DNA of 13,026 nucleotides from Clostridiales bacterium (GTDB taxonomy: Bacteria > Bacillota > Clostridia > Lachnospirales > WRAX01): positions 1-13,026 of the forward strand of contig JAITMW010000017.1 in the NCBI GenBank assembly GCA_031277155.1, given 5' to 3'. This document shows, in pieces, positions 6,427-13,026 of the stretch. The position numbers and the translations under genes were made by a program. The notes beneath the pieces were generated by a model. It saw nothing but the letters and a program-made list of their open reading frames with translations. It did no database searches and was not told where the DNA came from. The first letter of the stretch is position 1, and every line of letters starts with the position of its first letter.

Positions 6427-6727
6427 ATATTATCTCTCCGGTTTTTCTGATATACGCCAAAAAGCCGCTTCGGTCGCTGGTTTCATCCAGCATATGGGGC
6501 TCTATGTCAATACTTATACGCCTCGTCAAGCTGTATAGCGCAGCGGCCATATCAAGCCAATCGCCTTGAAAGTCATTAACCACAACAGCAATGTCAATAT
6601 CGCTGTATTCGTGGGGGATACCGCCTACGTAGGAGCCAAACAGTATTATGAATTTGGGTTCAATAATATTTCGGACTTCGTCCGCATATTTCGCGGCTAT
6701 TTCTCTAACTTTCTCTTTATCCAACAC
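6416..6727 (-). CDS. MNT-type minimal nucleotidyltransferase (probable antitoxin of HEPN pair)
   Basis: A 103-residue protein with the minimal nucleotidyltransferase motif GS-x10-DxD (G31, S32, D43, D45 in FGSYVGGIPHEYSDIDIAVV) and a likely third acidic residue, D74, in SIDIEPHML. Such proteins pair with HEPN proteins; in studied systems the MNT protein adds AMP to the HEPN toxin and silences it. The usual arginine in GSxARG is replaced, giving GSYVGG. The start is GTG at 6727, chosen because a perfect GGAGG (6735–6739) lies 7 bases upstream and the frame then overlaps the HEPN gene by 31 bases. Its last 11 bases overlap rimO. The region is AT-rich (about 41% G+C by hand count over 6661–6900). 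Confidence 0.85.
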   Translation of the reverse strand: MLDKEKVREIAAKYADEVRNIIEPKFIILFGSYVGGIPHEYSDIDIAVVVNDFQGDWLDMAAALYSLTRRISIDIEPHMLDETSDRSGFLAYIRKTGEIIYEA

Positions 6728-7089
6728 AGCATTTCCTCCGTTTCAGCAATAAGTCTATCGCATCGCTCTTTAGATAATATTTCTGCAACTTTGTCTTTGT
6801 GTTCCGGATAGCGAGCTTCAATTTGCAAAGGCATCAGAAAATCTAAGAGGTCAAATTGCGTTTCGGTTAAATCATCGAAAATGCCGCCTATCCGGGCAAG
6901 TCTTTGCAAGGCATGAATTTTAGGCGGAATTTCATCGGTCATCTCTGCTATTATCGCTTTAAAGCCCTTTTCCACCACTTGATGGCACATAAAGCCAACA
7001 TACAGATAACGCCCCGTATCCCGCATAGCCTTGGCGGTTTCAAGGTCATAATCACAAAGTTCAAGCCAATATTCAACTTTATCAAACAT
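6697..7089 (-). CDS. HEPN-domain protein (probable toxin partner of MNT)
   Basis: A 130-residue, mostly helical protein. The stretch YWLELCDYDLETAKAM followed by YLYVGFMCHQVVEKGFKAII (residues 29–47) matches the HEPN pattern in which WLxxAxxDLxxAxxL is followed by a helix with FxxHQxxEKxxKA. A second conserved stretch is IEARYPEHKDKV (90–101). Many HEPN toxins are RNases using R-x4-6-H; here R93 and H97 are only three residues apart, so activity of that kind is uncertain. The partner nucleotidyltransferase follows directly, supporting an MNT/HEPN toxin–antitoxin-like pair. The ATG at 7089 is 6 bases after the ftsK stop, with only a weak ribosome binding site, so it probably depends on ftsK translation and transcription. 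Confidence 0.83.
   Translation of the reverse strand: MFDKVEYWLELCDYDLETAKAMRDTGRYLYVGFMCHQVVEKGFKAIIAEMTDEIPPKIHALQRLARIGGIFDDLTETQFDLLDFLMPLQIEARYPEHKDKVAEILSKERCDRLIAETEEMLCWIKRKLEK
6735..6739 (-). promoter_or_regulatory. Ribosome binding site deciding the MNT GTG start
   Basis: A perfect GGAGG on the minus strand, inside the HEPN coding sequence and 7 bases before the GTG at 6727. It supports the unusually long 31-base overlap between the two frames. Confidence 0.7.
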
Positions 7090-7095
7090 TTCAGC

Positions 7096-9639
7096 CTACA
7101 TCTCCCTTCTGCGCTCCAGATACTCCCTGTGCTGCTGCGCCGTCATCAGCACCTGCCGCGGCTTTGCGCCGTCTTCGGGGCCGACCAGGCCCCGGGCCAC
7201 AAGTTCTTCCATCATGCGGGCCGCCCTGTTATAGCCTATGCGAAAGCGCCGCTGCAACATGGATGTGCTGGCCTTTTCCCGCTCTACGATAAAGGCGATG
7301 GCTTCGTCGATAAGCGGGTCGGCCTCGCCCTGGGCCTCGCCATTTTCAAGAGAGGCCGCTGTAATTTTCTCTATCATGGCCTCGTCATAGGCCGCAGCGC
7401 CGTCCTGCTTGATGAAATTCACGATATTTTCCACTTCTTTGTCGGTAATTAGCGAGCCCTGTATGCGCCGCGGCTTGGACAGGCCCACAGGCGAAAACAG
7501 CATGTCGCCCTTGCCCAGCAGCTTTTCGGCCCCCGTCATATCCAGGATTGTGCGGCTGTCCGTGCCGCTGGACACGGCAAAGGCCAGGCGGCTGGGCACA
7601 TTGGCCTTGATTAGGCCCGTGATGACGTCCACAGAGGGGCGCTGGGTGGCAATTATAAGATGAATACCCGCCGCCCGGGCCTTTTGAGCCAGGCGGCATA
7701 TGGATTCTTCAACTTCCTTGCCGCAGGTCATCATTAAATCCGCCAGCTCGTCAATAATTATCACAATTTGCGGCATTGCGCTTTCGCCCTCGGCGGCAAG
7801 ATAGGCGTTGTAGCCCGCAAGGTCGCGCACCTTGGCATGGGCAAATTTCTCATAGCGCTCGTCCATTTCCCGCACGCCCCACGCCAAGGCACCGCTGGCC
7901 TTTTTGGGGTCTGTCACCACCGGGATAAGCAAATGGGGTATGCCGTTGTAAATCGAAAGCTCCACCACCTTGGGGTCTATCATCAACAGCTTTACCTCGG
8001 CGGGTCCGGCCTTGTATATGATGCTGGCTATCAGCGTGTTAATACACACGGATTTTCCCGCCCCTGTAGAGCCGGCAATCAGCAAATGGGGCATTTTGGA
8101 AATGTCGGAAACCACGATATTGCCCGCAATGTCCTTGCCCATGGCAAAGGAAAGTTTGCTTGGCGCGCTCCAAAAGGCATCGTCGTCAATAACTTCCCGC
8201 AAAAAGACGGCCTGGGTCTCCTTATTCGGAATCTCAATGCCCACAACGGCCTTGCCGGGTATCGGGGCCTCTATGCGTATGCCTTGGGCCGCCAGATTCA
8301 GTGCCAAATCGTCCGCCAGGCCGGAAATTTTGCTGACCTTAACACCGGCACCCGGGGACAATTCATATCTTGTCACCGTCGGCCCCTTGGACACCTCAAC
8401 CACCCGCGCCTCCACGCCAAAGGATTTCAGGGTTTCTTCCAGCTTTTTGGAATTATCCAAAATTTGGGCACGGGTGCTTAATGACGGCTGATATGTATTT
8501 TCGCGAAGCAGCTCTACAGGCGGAAAGATATATTCCGCAAGCTGCGGAGGCGGCGTCATGTCTATTTCAGTTTCGGGTTTGGGTGATGCGCGGGCAGGGG
8601 CCGCCAAGGCAAGGGGCTTTTCCTCCTCATCTTGCAGCATTACGGCCTCGGGCTGATATCCTTCAACAATGCCCCGCACATTTATCACATAGTCGCCCGG
8701 CAGGGCGGGCTCGGCCTCGGCATAAAGTTTGCCCGCATCTTCTTGGGGCAAGGGCGCCAGCAAAATATTTCTGGAAGATTTTGGCCTGTGTTCCAGCTTT
8801 TGCTCAATTCTTTCGTTCTTCAGCCCATCCTTTGGAATTGCAATCCTGCCGCCGTCATGCCCCTCAACATATCCGTCCTCGTCCAATACCACATTAAGAG
8901 GGCCTCTGGCGGTTTTCACCGGCGCGGGATATTTATATTCATATTCGTGTTCGTATTCCTCTTCGTATTCCTCATGGATTTGCTGCGCCTCTTCATGCTC
9001 AATTTTGCGCTGCCTGGCCGCTGCCCTCTTGTCTTTCACGCTGTCCGCCGCGTCCTTGGCCGTAAAGACGCCGTTTCGTATCGCTGCAAAAAGCGAACGC
9101 CCCGTAATCTGCATAATCAAGATGGCAGAGGCCGTGATAAAGAGGATATATGTGCCTATTTCAGAGATTGCGGCAATAAAAAGACGGCTTAGGGCCGCGC
9201 CGAAAAGGCCGCCGTTTGACGGGCCGCCCGAAAGGAAGATGTGGCCCATGTATTGCCATACGCTCATATCCTCGGGCCTTGCAGAGCCTATCATATGCGC
9301 GATGCCAAGCAGCAACAGAAATACAACGCCGCCCATGGCAATTTTGCCTTTTGGCAAATTGCCCGCCTTGCCCACAAGCAGAAAGCCGCCGAAGATTAAG
9401 GCAAATATGGGCAGCAAAAAAGCGCCGATGCCAAAAAGGCCAAGCAAAAGGGAATTGACCAGGCGGCCTATCAGCCCCGCGTCTTCCACAAGCAGGCTTA
9501 TCATCACCAAAACAGCCGCCGCAAGGATGATTATGGCGACAATTTCGTGTCTTATCACATTTTGCGGGCGTTTTGTGTCAATCCTGCCGGAATTGGCTTT
9601 ATTTCGCCTTTTATTTTTTGAATCGCTTTTTGCCGACAT
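7096..9639 (-). CDS. ftsK: FtsK/SpoIIIE-family DNA translocase
   Basis: An 847-residue DNA pump that moves chromosome ends through the division septum (SpoIIIE does the same into the forespore). The first ~200 residues contain about four membrane segments, for example IVAIIILAAAVLVMISLLV and LLLGLFGIGAFLLPIFALIF. A charged, poorly conserved linker follows (to about residue 400), including an EY-rich patch at 222–237. The motor shows Walker A AGSTGAGKSV (G523–S530) and Walker B IIIDELADLMM (D630, E631). The C-terminal gamma winged helix is at about 778–840 (STSMLQRRFRIGYNRAARMM). The ATG at 9639, starting MSAKSDSKNKRR, is preferred over an upstream in-frame start at 9714: GGGG lies 7 bases before it, and the longer version would cover the divergent promoters. 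FtsK and SpoIIIE cannot be told apart here. Confidence 0.95.
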   Translation of the reverse strand: MSAKSDSKNKRRNKANSGRIDTKRPQNVIRHEIVAIIILAAAVLVMISLLVEDAGLIGRLVNSLLLGLFGIGAFLLPIFALIFGGFLLVGKAGNLPKGKIAMGGVVFLLLLGIAHMIGSARPEDMSVWQYMGHIFLSGGPSNGGLFGAALSRLFIAAISEIGTYILFITASAILIMQITGRSLFAAIRNGVFTAKDAADSVKDKRAAARQRKIEHEEAQQIHEEYEEEYEHEYEYKYPAPVKTARGPLNVVLDEDGYVEGHDGGRIAIPKDGLKNERIEQKLEHRPKSSRNILLAPLPQEDAGKLYAEAEPALPGDYVINVRGIVEGYQPEAVMLQDEEEKPLALAAPARASPKPETEIDMTPPPQLAEYIFPPVELLRENTYQPSLSTRAQILDNSKKLEETLKSFGVEARVVEVSKGPTVTRYELSPGAGVKVSKISGLADDLALNLAAQGIRIEAPIPGKAVVGIEIPNKETQAVFLREVIDDDAFWSAPSKLSFAMGKDIAGNIVVSDISKMPHLLIAGSTGAGKSVCINTLIASIIYKAGPAEVKLLMIDPKVVELSIYNGIPHLLIPVVTDPKKASGALAWGVREMDERYEKFAHAKVRDLAGYNAYLAAEGESAMPQIVIIIDELADLMMTCGKEVEESICRLAQKARAAGIHLIIATQRPSVDVITGLIKANVPSRLAFAVSSGTDSRTILDMTGAEKLLGKGDMLFSPVGLSKPRRIQGSLITDKEVENIVNFIKQDGAAAYDEAMIEKITAASLENGEAQGEADPLIDEAIAFIVEREKASTSMLQRRFRIGYNRAARMMEELVARGLVGPEDGAKPRQVLMTAQQHREYLERRREM

Positions 9640-9672
9640 AATGCATCCCCATTTCTCAAAAATTTTCTCGTC

Positions 9673-9701
9673 TTGATAATAATAATATAAAATGATATAA
9701 T
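9673..9701 (+). promoter_or_regulatory. Candidate sigma-A promoter for permease–HD-GYP operon
   Basis: TTGATA (-35, 9673–9678), exactly 17 bases, then TATAAT (-10, 9696–9701) with an extended TGA just before it. Transcription would begin near 9708, 25 bases before the permease ATG at 9733. Confidence 0.75.
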
Positions 9702-9707
9702 ATTCAA
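9679..9707 (-). promoter_or_regulatory. Candidate sigma-A promoter for the ftsK operon
   Basis: On the minus strand, TTGAAT (-35, 9702–9707), a 17-base spacer and TATTAT (-10, 9679–9684). It lies 40 bases upstream of the ftsK ATG and almost exactly on top of the opposing promoter. Confidence 0.55.
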
Positions 9708-9722
9708 GATGCAATTAAATGC

Positions 9723-9726
9723 GGAG
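9723..9726 (+). promoter_or_regulatory. Ribosome binding site deciding the permease start
   Basis: GGAG 6 bases before the ATG at 9733. The alternative ATG at 9709 has no ribosome binding site and sits at the predicted transcription start. Confidence 0.6.
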
Positions 9727-9732
9727 TTTGGG

Positions 9733-10824
9733 ATGCGCGAATTTTATTTAAACAACAAAAATTTCATAGATAAATTGATGCTGCTTGTATCCATCGCGGC
9801 TTTTTTGGCTTTGGCCGTCTTTGTTGCGGGTTATGTGGCACCTTTTGTGGCGGGTTATGTCATCAGCCTGATACTTTCGCCCCTTGTCACCCTCATACAC
9901 AACAAATGGCGCATACACCGCGGGCTTTTGGCCGCCGTTTTGATATTGGGCCTGCTTTCGGCGCTTTTCTTTTTGGGCAGCTTTGTGTTCGACCGCATCG
10001 CCAATGAAATTATTGGGCTTGAAGCCGACATTCAAATGTATTTCGCCAACGCAATAATTCTAATCGAAAACATGATGGCCCGCATTGAAAGTATGCTGGG
10101 CGCCGAGTGGGAGATAGATTTTGACGCGCTGCTTAACCAATTGCTGACATTGGCCGTCGGTATGCTTCAGGGCGCCATCCAGGGCGGCACCTTCGCGGCC
10201 ATACCCGTCTTCATTTTGCGCGTGATAATTGCCATTGTTTCCGCCTTTTTCTTCATCAAGGACAAAGAGCGCATAGCACAAAGCATTGCCGCCCTGTTTC
10301 CAAAGCATCTTGTGGAGCGCTATCGCATTGTGCGCCAAGGCCTGCTCAAGGCCCTGGTGGGCTATGCAAAGGGCCAGCTGATGGTTATGGCCCTTGTGAC
10401 ATCTGTTTGTTTCATCGGCCTTATCATCATAGGCTCGCCATATGCGCTCTTTATCAGCATAGGCATCGGCATCTTCGACCTTATCCCCGTTTTTGGCGCG
10501 GGCGGCATTTTGATACCTTGGGCTGTATATCACTTCATCGCCGGCAATTTCTCCTTTGGCATAGGCCTGTTGATAATTTACGGCGTCGTTTTTTTAACCA
10601 GGCAAATGCTGGAAGCCCGCATCGTGGGCTATCAAATAGGCATACATCCCATTTTATTGTTAATGAGCGTATATGTGGGCATTGTTACCATGGGCCCCGT
10701 AGGCATCTTGGCAGGGCCTTTGATTGCACTGACCATCAAGACCACAATGGAGGCAGATTTTTCCGCGTCCACAGAGGCCGTGAAAAAAAGGCCGATTATT
10801 TACAGAAGAAGGAAAAAAGTGTAA
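9733..10824 (+). CDS. AI-2E family (YtvI-like) membrane protein
   Basis: A 363-residue polytopic membrane protein of the AI-2E transporter/PerM family. About seven or eight hydrophobic segments are visible: two early ones (LMLLVSIAAFLALAVFVAGY and PFVAGYVISLILSPL), one at AAVLILGLLSALFFLGSFVF, then a soluble stretch and a C-terminal cluster. The family's conserved region is present as GIGIFDLIPVFGAGGILIPW followed by EARIVGYQIGIHPI. Bacillota members include the sporulation protein YtvI; others are exporters of small solutes, and the substrate cannot be told here. The start at 9733 is chosen over an ATG at 9709 because GGAG (9723–9726) is 6 bases upstream and because 9709 coincides with the predicted transcription start. 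It is followed after 12 bases by the HD-GYP gene. Confidence 0.86.
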   Translation: MREFYLNNKNFIDKLMLLVSIAAFLALAVFVAGYVAPFVAGYVISLILSPLVTLIHNKWRIHRGLLAAVLILGLLSALFFLGSFVFDRIANEIIGLEADIQMYFANAIILIENMMARIESMLGAEWEIDFDALLNQLLTLAVGMLQGAIQGGTFAAIPVFILRVIIAIVSAFFFIKDKERIAQSIAALFPKHLVERYRIVRQGLLKALVGYAKGQLMVMALVTSVCFIGLIIIGSPYALFISIGIGIFDLIPVFGAGGILIPWAVYHFIAGNFSFGIGLLIIYGVVFLTRQMLEARIVGYQIGIHPILLLMSVYVGIVTMGPVGILAGPLIALTIKTTMEADFSASTEAVKKRPIIYRRRKKV

Positions 10825-10836
10825 AAGGGGTAATTT

Positions 10837-11910
10837 ATGCGTTTTGTGAGAATGAAGCACTGCAAGCCCGGTATGTTTATAGCCCGGGACATATACGGCG
10901 AATATGGCGTCTTGCTTTTGGCCCGGGGGCGCACCCTCAGCAGCCGCCACATCTACGCGCTGGAGCAGCAGGGATATCCGGGGCTCTATATTATCGACGA
11001 ACATTCCGAAGGGCTGGAATTGGAAGAAGTGGTGGTTGACGACCTGATGCGCCAAAGTGCCATCACTGCCGTCAAAGAGATGTTTGACAAGGGCGCAAAC
11101 GCCCTGTATATTAAAAATCAGGAAATGTACAAGGCCGTCAGCGATGTTATTTACGACATCGTAGACCATATCTTTGAAACCAATCCCGCCGTGCTTAATG
11201 TGCCTCTGTTAAAGAGCTTTGACGAATATACGTATCAACACAGCGTTGATGTGGGCATCCTGGCCATCATGCTGGGCAAAAGATTGAAAATGACAAGGAC
11301 GGATGTGCTGAATTTGGGCAAGGCGGCATTTTTTCATGATATCGGCAAAATGTTCATCCCCAAGGCCATCCTCAACAAAAAAGGCAAGCTGACGCGGGAA
11401 GAATTTGATGTAATGAAAAAGCATCCGGAGCTGGGCTTTGACTTCACAAAAGAAATTTTGCATCAGCCCCCCGTCATAAACCGCGCCGTGCTGCATCATC
11501 ACGAGCGTTTTGACGGCGCGGGTTATCCAAACAAGATAAAAGGCAAGGGCATACCCCTGTTTTCACAGATAATTTCAATTTCCGATGTGTTTGACGCCAT
11601 GGGCTCTTCCCGCGTGTATAAAAAGGCCCAATTGGCCACCGAGGGCTATGAATATATCATGGCCAGCGCGGGCCGCCAATTTGACCCTGAAATTGTGGAC
11701 CTTTTCACAAAGACCATTGCCCCCTTCCCGGCGGGCCTTACAGTCAGGCTGTCAAACGGCCTGCACGCCGTTGTTGTGCGCAACAATCCAAACTTTATGA
11801 TGCGCCCGTTGGTGCGGGCCTTTGACCCTGACGACCCCGGGTATCACGAATATATCAATCTTTCTGATGATTTGAATGCTCTGGATATGACCATCATTGG
11901 CGTGGTATAG
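10837..11910 (+). CDS. HD-GYP domain protein, probable cyclic-di-GMP phosphodiesterase
   Basis: A 357-residue protein with a complete-looking HD-GYP domain: H135 in YQHSVDV, H167-D168 in FFHDIGKMFIPKAILNK, H196 in KKHPELG, H221-H222-E223 with D226-G-x-G-Y-P231 (HHERFDGAGYP), and D250/D253 in SISDVFDAMGSSRVYKK. Such proteins hydrolyse cyclic di-GMP to GMP and so favour motility over attachment. The N-terminal ~115 residues (CKPGMFIARDIY, LLARGRTLSSRHI) match the accessory region seen in many Clostridia HD-GYP proteins. A C-terminal beta-rich tail of about 60 residues follows (PFPAGLTVRLSNGLHAVVVR). No receiver domain is present, so the input signal is unknown. An AAAAGGGG ribosome binding site precedes the ATG. 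It shares the promoter at 9673 with the membrane protein. Confidence 0.93.
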   Translation: MRFVRMKHCKPGMFIARDIYGEYGVLLLARGRTLSSRHIYALEQQGYPGLYIIDEHSEGLELEEVVVDDLMRQSAITAVKEMFDKGANALYIKNQEMYKAVSDVIYDIVDHIFETNPAVLNVPLLKSFDEYTYQHSVDVGILAIMLGKRLKMTRTDVLNLGKAAFFHDIGKMFIPKAILNKKGKLTREEFDVMKKHPELGFDFTKEILHQPPVINRAVLHHHERFDGAGYPNKIKGKGIPLFSQIISISDVFDAMGSSRVYKKAQLATEGYEYIMASAGRQFDPEIVDLFTKTIAPFPAGLTVRLSNGLHAVVVRNNPNFMMRPLVRAFDPDDPGYHEYINLSDDLNALDMTIIGVV

Positions 11911-11923
11911 AAAAATCCAAACC

Positions 11924-11952
11924 TTGCGAAACTTGGGAATATGTGCTAAGAT
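11924..11952 (+). promoter_or_regulatory. Candidate sigma-A promoter for the alcohol dehydrogenase
   Basis: TTGCGA (-35, 11924–11929), a 17-base spacer and TAAGAT (-10, 11947–11952) with an extended TGC before the -10. It is in the 91-base gap after the HD-GYP gene and 49 bases before the dehydrogenase ATG. No terminator hairpin was seen between the HD-GYP stop and this promoter. Confidence 0.68.
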
Positions 11953-12001
11953 GAAGGAAGTAAAGCAACCAACCATACATACCAAAGAAAGGGGCAATAC
12001 C

Positions 12002-13026
12002 ATGGAAAATTTTACCTTTAAGAGACCAACTGATTATGTCTTCGGCAGAAACGCCGAGGACAAGACAGGCGAAATGCTGAAAAAATACGCCGCCACAAAG
12101 GTGCTGGTGCATTATGGCCAAGGCAGCGTCATAAAAAGCGGGCTTTTGGGCCGCGTGGAGGACAGCATAAAGTCCGTGGGCATCCCATATGTGATGCTGG
12201 GCGGCGCGCAGCCAAATCCCGTTGACACCCTTGTTTACGAAGGCATAGACCTTTGCCGCAAAGAGGGTGTGGACTTTGTTTTGGCCGTGGGCGGCGGCAG
12301 CGCGATAGATTCCGCCAAGGCCATTGCCGCCGGCGTGCCCTATGACGGCGATTTTTGGGATTTTTATGACGACAAGGCCGAAATTGAAAAGGCATTGCCC
12401 GTGGCCACGGTGCTTACAATTCCCGCGGCGGGGTCGGAAGGCTCGGCGTCTACGGTAATCAGCAAAGTTACAGGCGATGGCCCCGTGGAAAAGCGCGGCG
12501 GCGGCAACGAGCATATCGTGCCCACATTTTCGCTGCTAAATCCGGAGCTTAGCTATACCCTGCCGACATATCAAACGGCCTGCGGCATTGTTGACATTAT
12601 GGCCCATGTTTTCGAGCGTTATTTCACCAATACCCCCGACGTGGAAATTACTGACAGGCTGTGCGAGGCCATTTTGCTTACCGTGATAAAATATGCGCCC
12701 ACAGCCATTGCCAAGCCGGATGATTATGCCGCCAGGGCCAATATCTATTGGGCGGGCACCATCGCCCATGACAACAGCTGCGGCCTGGGGCGCGAGCAGG
12801 ATTGGGCCACCCATCTTCTGGAGCATGAGCTTTCGGGCCTGTATGACGTGGCCCATGGCGCAGGCCTTGCGGTGATGTTTCCCGCGTGGCTGGAATATGT
12901 TTGCGAGCAAGACCTGGACCGCTTTGGGCGTTTTGCCAAAAATGTGTGGAATATAGACTGTGAGGGCGACAAAAAAGCGACGGCCCTAAAGGCGGTCGCG
13001 GCCACCAAGGACTTTTTCAAATCCAT
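12002..13026 (+). CDS. Iron-containing alcohol dehydrogenase (BdhA/YqhD-like), 3' end missing
   Basis: 341 codons of a type III, metal-dependent NAD(P)H alcohol dehydrogenase; the family is usually about 390 residues, so roughly the last 50 are outside the window. It reduces aldehydes such as butanal to alcohols in the cytoplasm, balancing redox in fermenters. The cofactor region shows VLAVGGGSAIDSAKAIA (residues 93–109) and IPAAGSEGSASTVIS (140–154). The metal ligands fit D198, H202, H271 and H285 (DIMAHVFERY and THLLEHELSGLYDVAHGAG), with spacing equal to that in YqhD. Which of NADH or NADPH is used is not certain; the BdhA/YqhD subgroup tends to prefer NADPH. AAGGGG lies 7 bases before the ATG. 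It has its own promoter, so it is a separate unit from the HD-GYP gene. Confidence 0.93.
   Translation, partial: MENFTFKRPTDYVFGRNAEDKTGEMLKKYAATKVLVHYGQGSVIKSGLLGRVEDSIKSVGIPYVMLGGAQPNPVDTLVYEGIDLCRKEGVDFVLAVGGGSAIDSAKAIAAGVPYDGDFWDFYDDKAEIEKALPVATVLTIPAAGSEGSASTVISKVTGDGPVEKRGGGNEHIVPTFSLLNPELSYTLPTYQTACGIVDIMAHVFERYFTNTPDVEITDRLCEAILLTVIKYAPTAIAKPDDYAARANIYWAGTIAHDNSCGLGREQDWATHLLEHELSGLYDVAHGAGLAVMFPAWLEYVCEQDLDRFGRFAKNVWNIDCEGDKKATALKAVAATKDFFKS

Larger units (their letters stand above)
9640..9708. other. AT-rich divergent promoter spacer
   Basis: A 69-base AT-rich spacer separating the leftward ftsK operon from the rightward permease operon. It holds the two promoters listed separately and no gene. 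Confidence 0.7.

Overview
The window looks like a chromosomal segment of a Clostridia-type member of the Bacillota (Firmicutes). The main reason is the gene order ftsK/spoIIIE – rimO – pgsA – cinA – recA – recX, a well-known Firmicutes neighbourhood, all read leftwards on the minus strand. Strong GGAGG-type ribosome binding sites, ATGA stop/start overlaps, a YtvI-like membrane protein, an HD-GYP protein and a BdhA/YqhD-like iron alcohol dehydrogenase fit this. The exact genus cannot be told from the sequence.

Minus-strand block (1–9639), in transcription order: ftsK (DNA translocase), a HEPN/nucleotidyltransferase pair, rimO (ribosomal protein S12 methylthiotransferase), pgsA (phosphatidylglycerophosphate synthase), a 186-base gap with two copies of a palindromic 31-bp repeat, cinA, a RelE-like toxin followed by its antitoxin, a P-loop kinase-like protein, recA, recX, a 30-codon signal-peptide-like ORF, and the 5' part of a DUF503 (YlxP-like) gene cut by the window edge. 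Most junctions overlap or are separated by only a few bases, so this reads as one long operon or a few nested ones. The only real breaks are the pgsA–cinA gap and the 100-base gap before DUF503.

Plus-strand block (9733–13026): an AI-2E-family (YtvI-like) membrane protein and an HD-GYP phosphodiesterase form a two-gene operon, followed by a separately promoted iron-containing alcohol dehydrogenase that runs off the right edge. The ftsK and permease transcription units diverge from a 69-base AT-rich spacer (9640–9708), where a promoter can be read on each strand over the same 35 base pairs.

The most notable feature is that a conserved DNA-maintenance operon carries accessory insertions at two points. 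A HEPN/MNT pair sits between ftsK and rimO, with its reading frame overlapping rimO. A toxin-first RelE module plus a P-loop kinase sit between cinA and recA, with the recA ribosome binding site inside the kinase gene's 3' end. The TA-type genes are AT-richer than their neighbours (about 40% G+C by hand count against about 60% in recA), which suggests acquisition. Their translational coupling to rimO and recA suggests they are now embedded in housekeeping expression. The second unexplained item is the 30-residue secretion-signal-like ORF coupled to recX.
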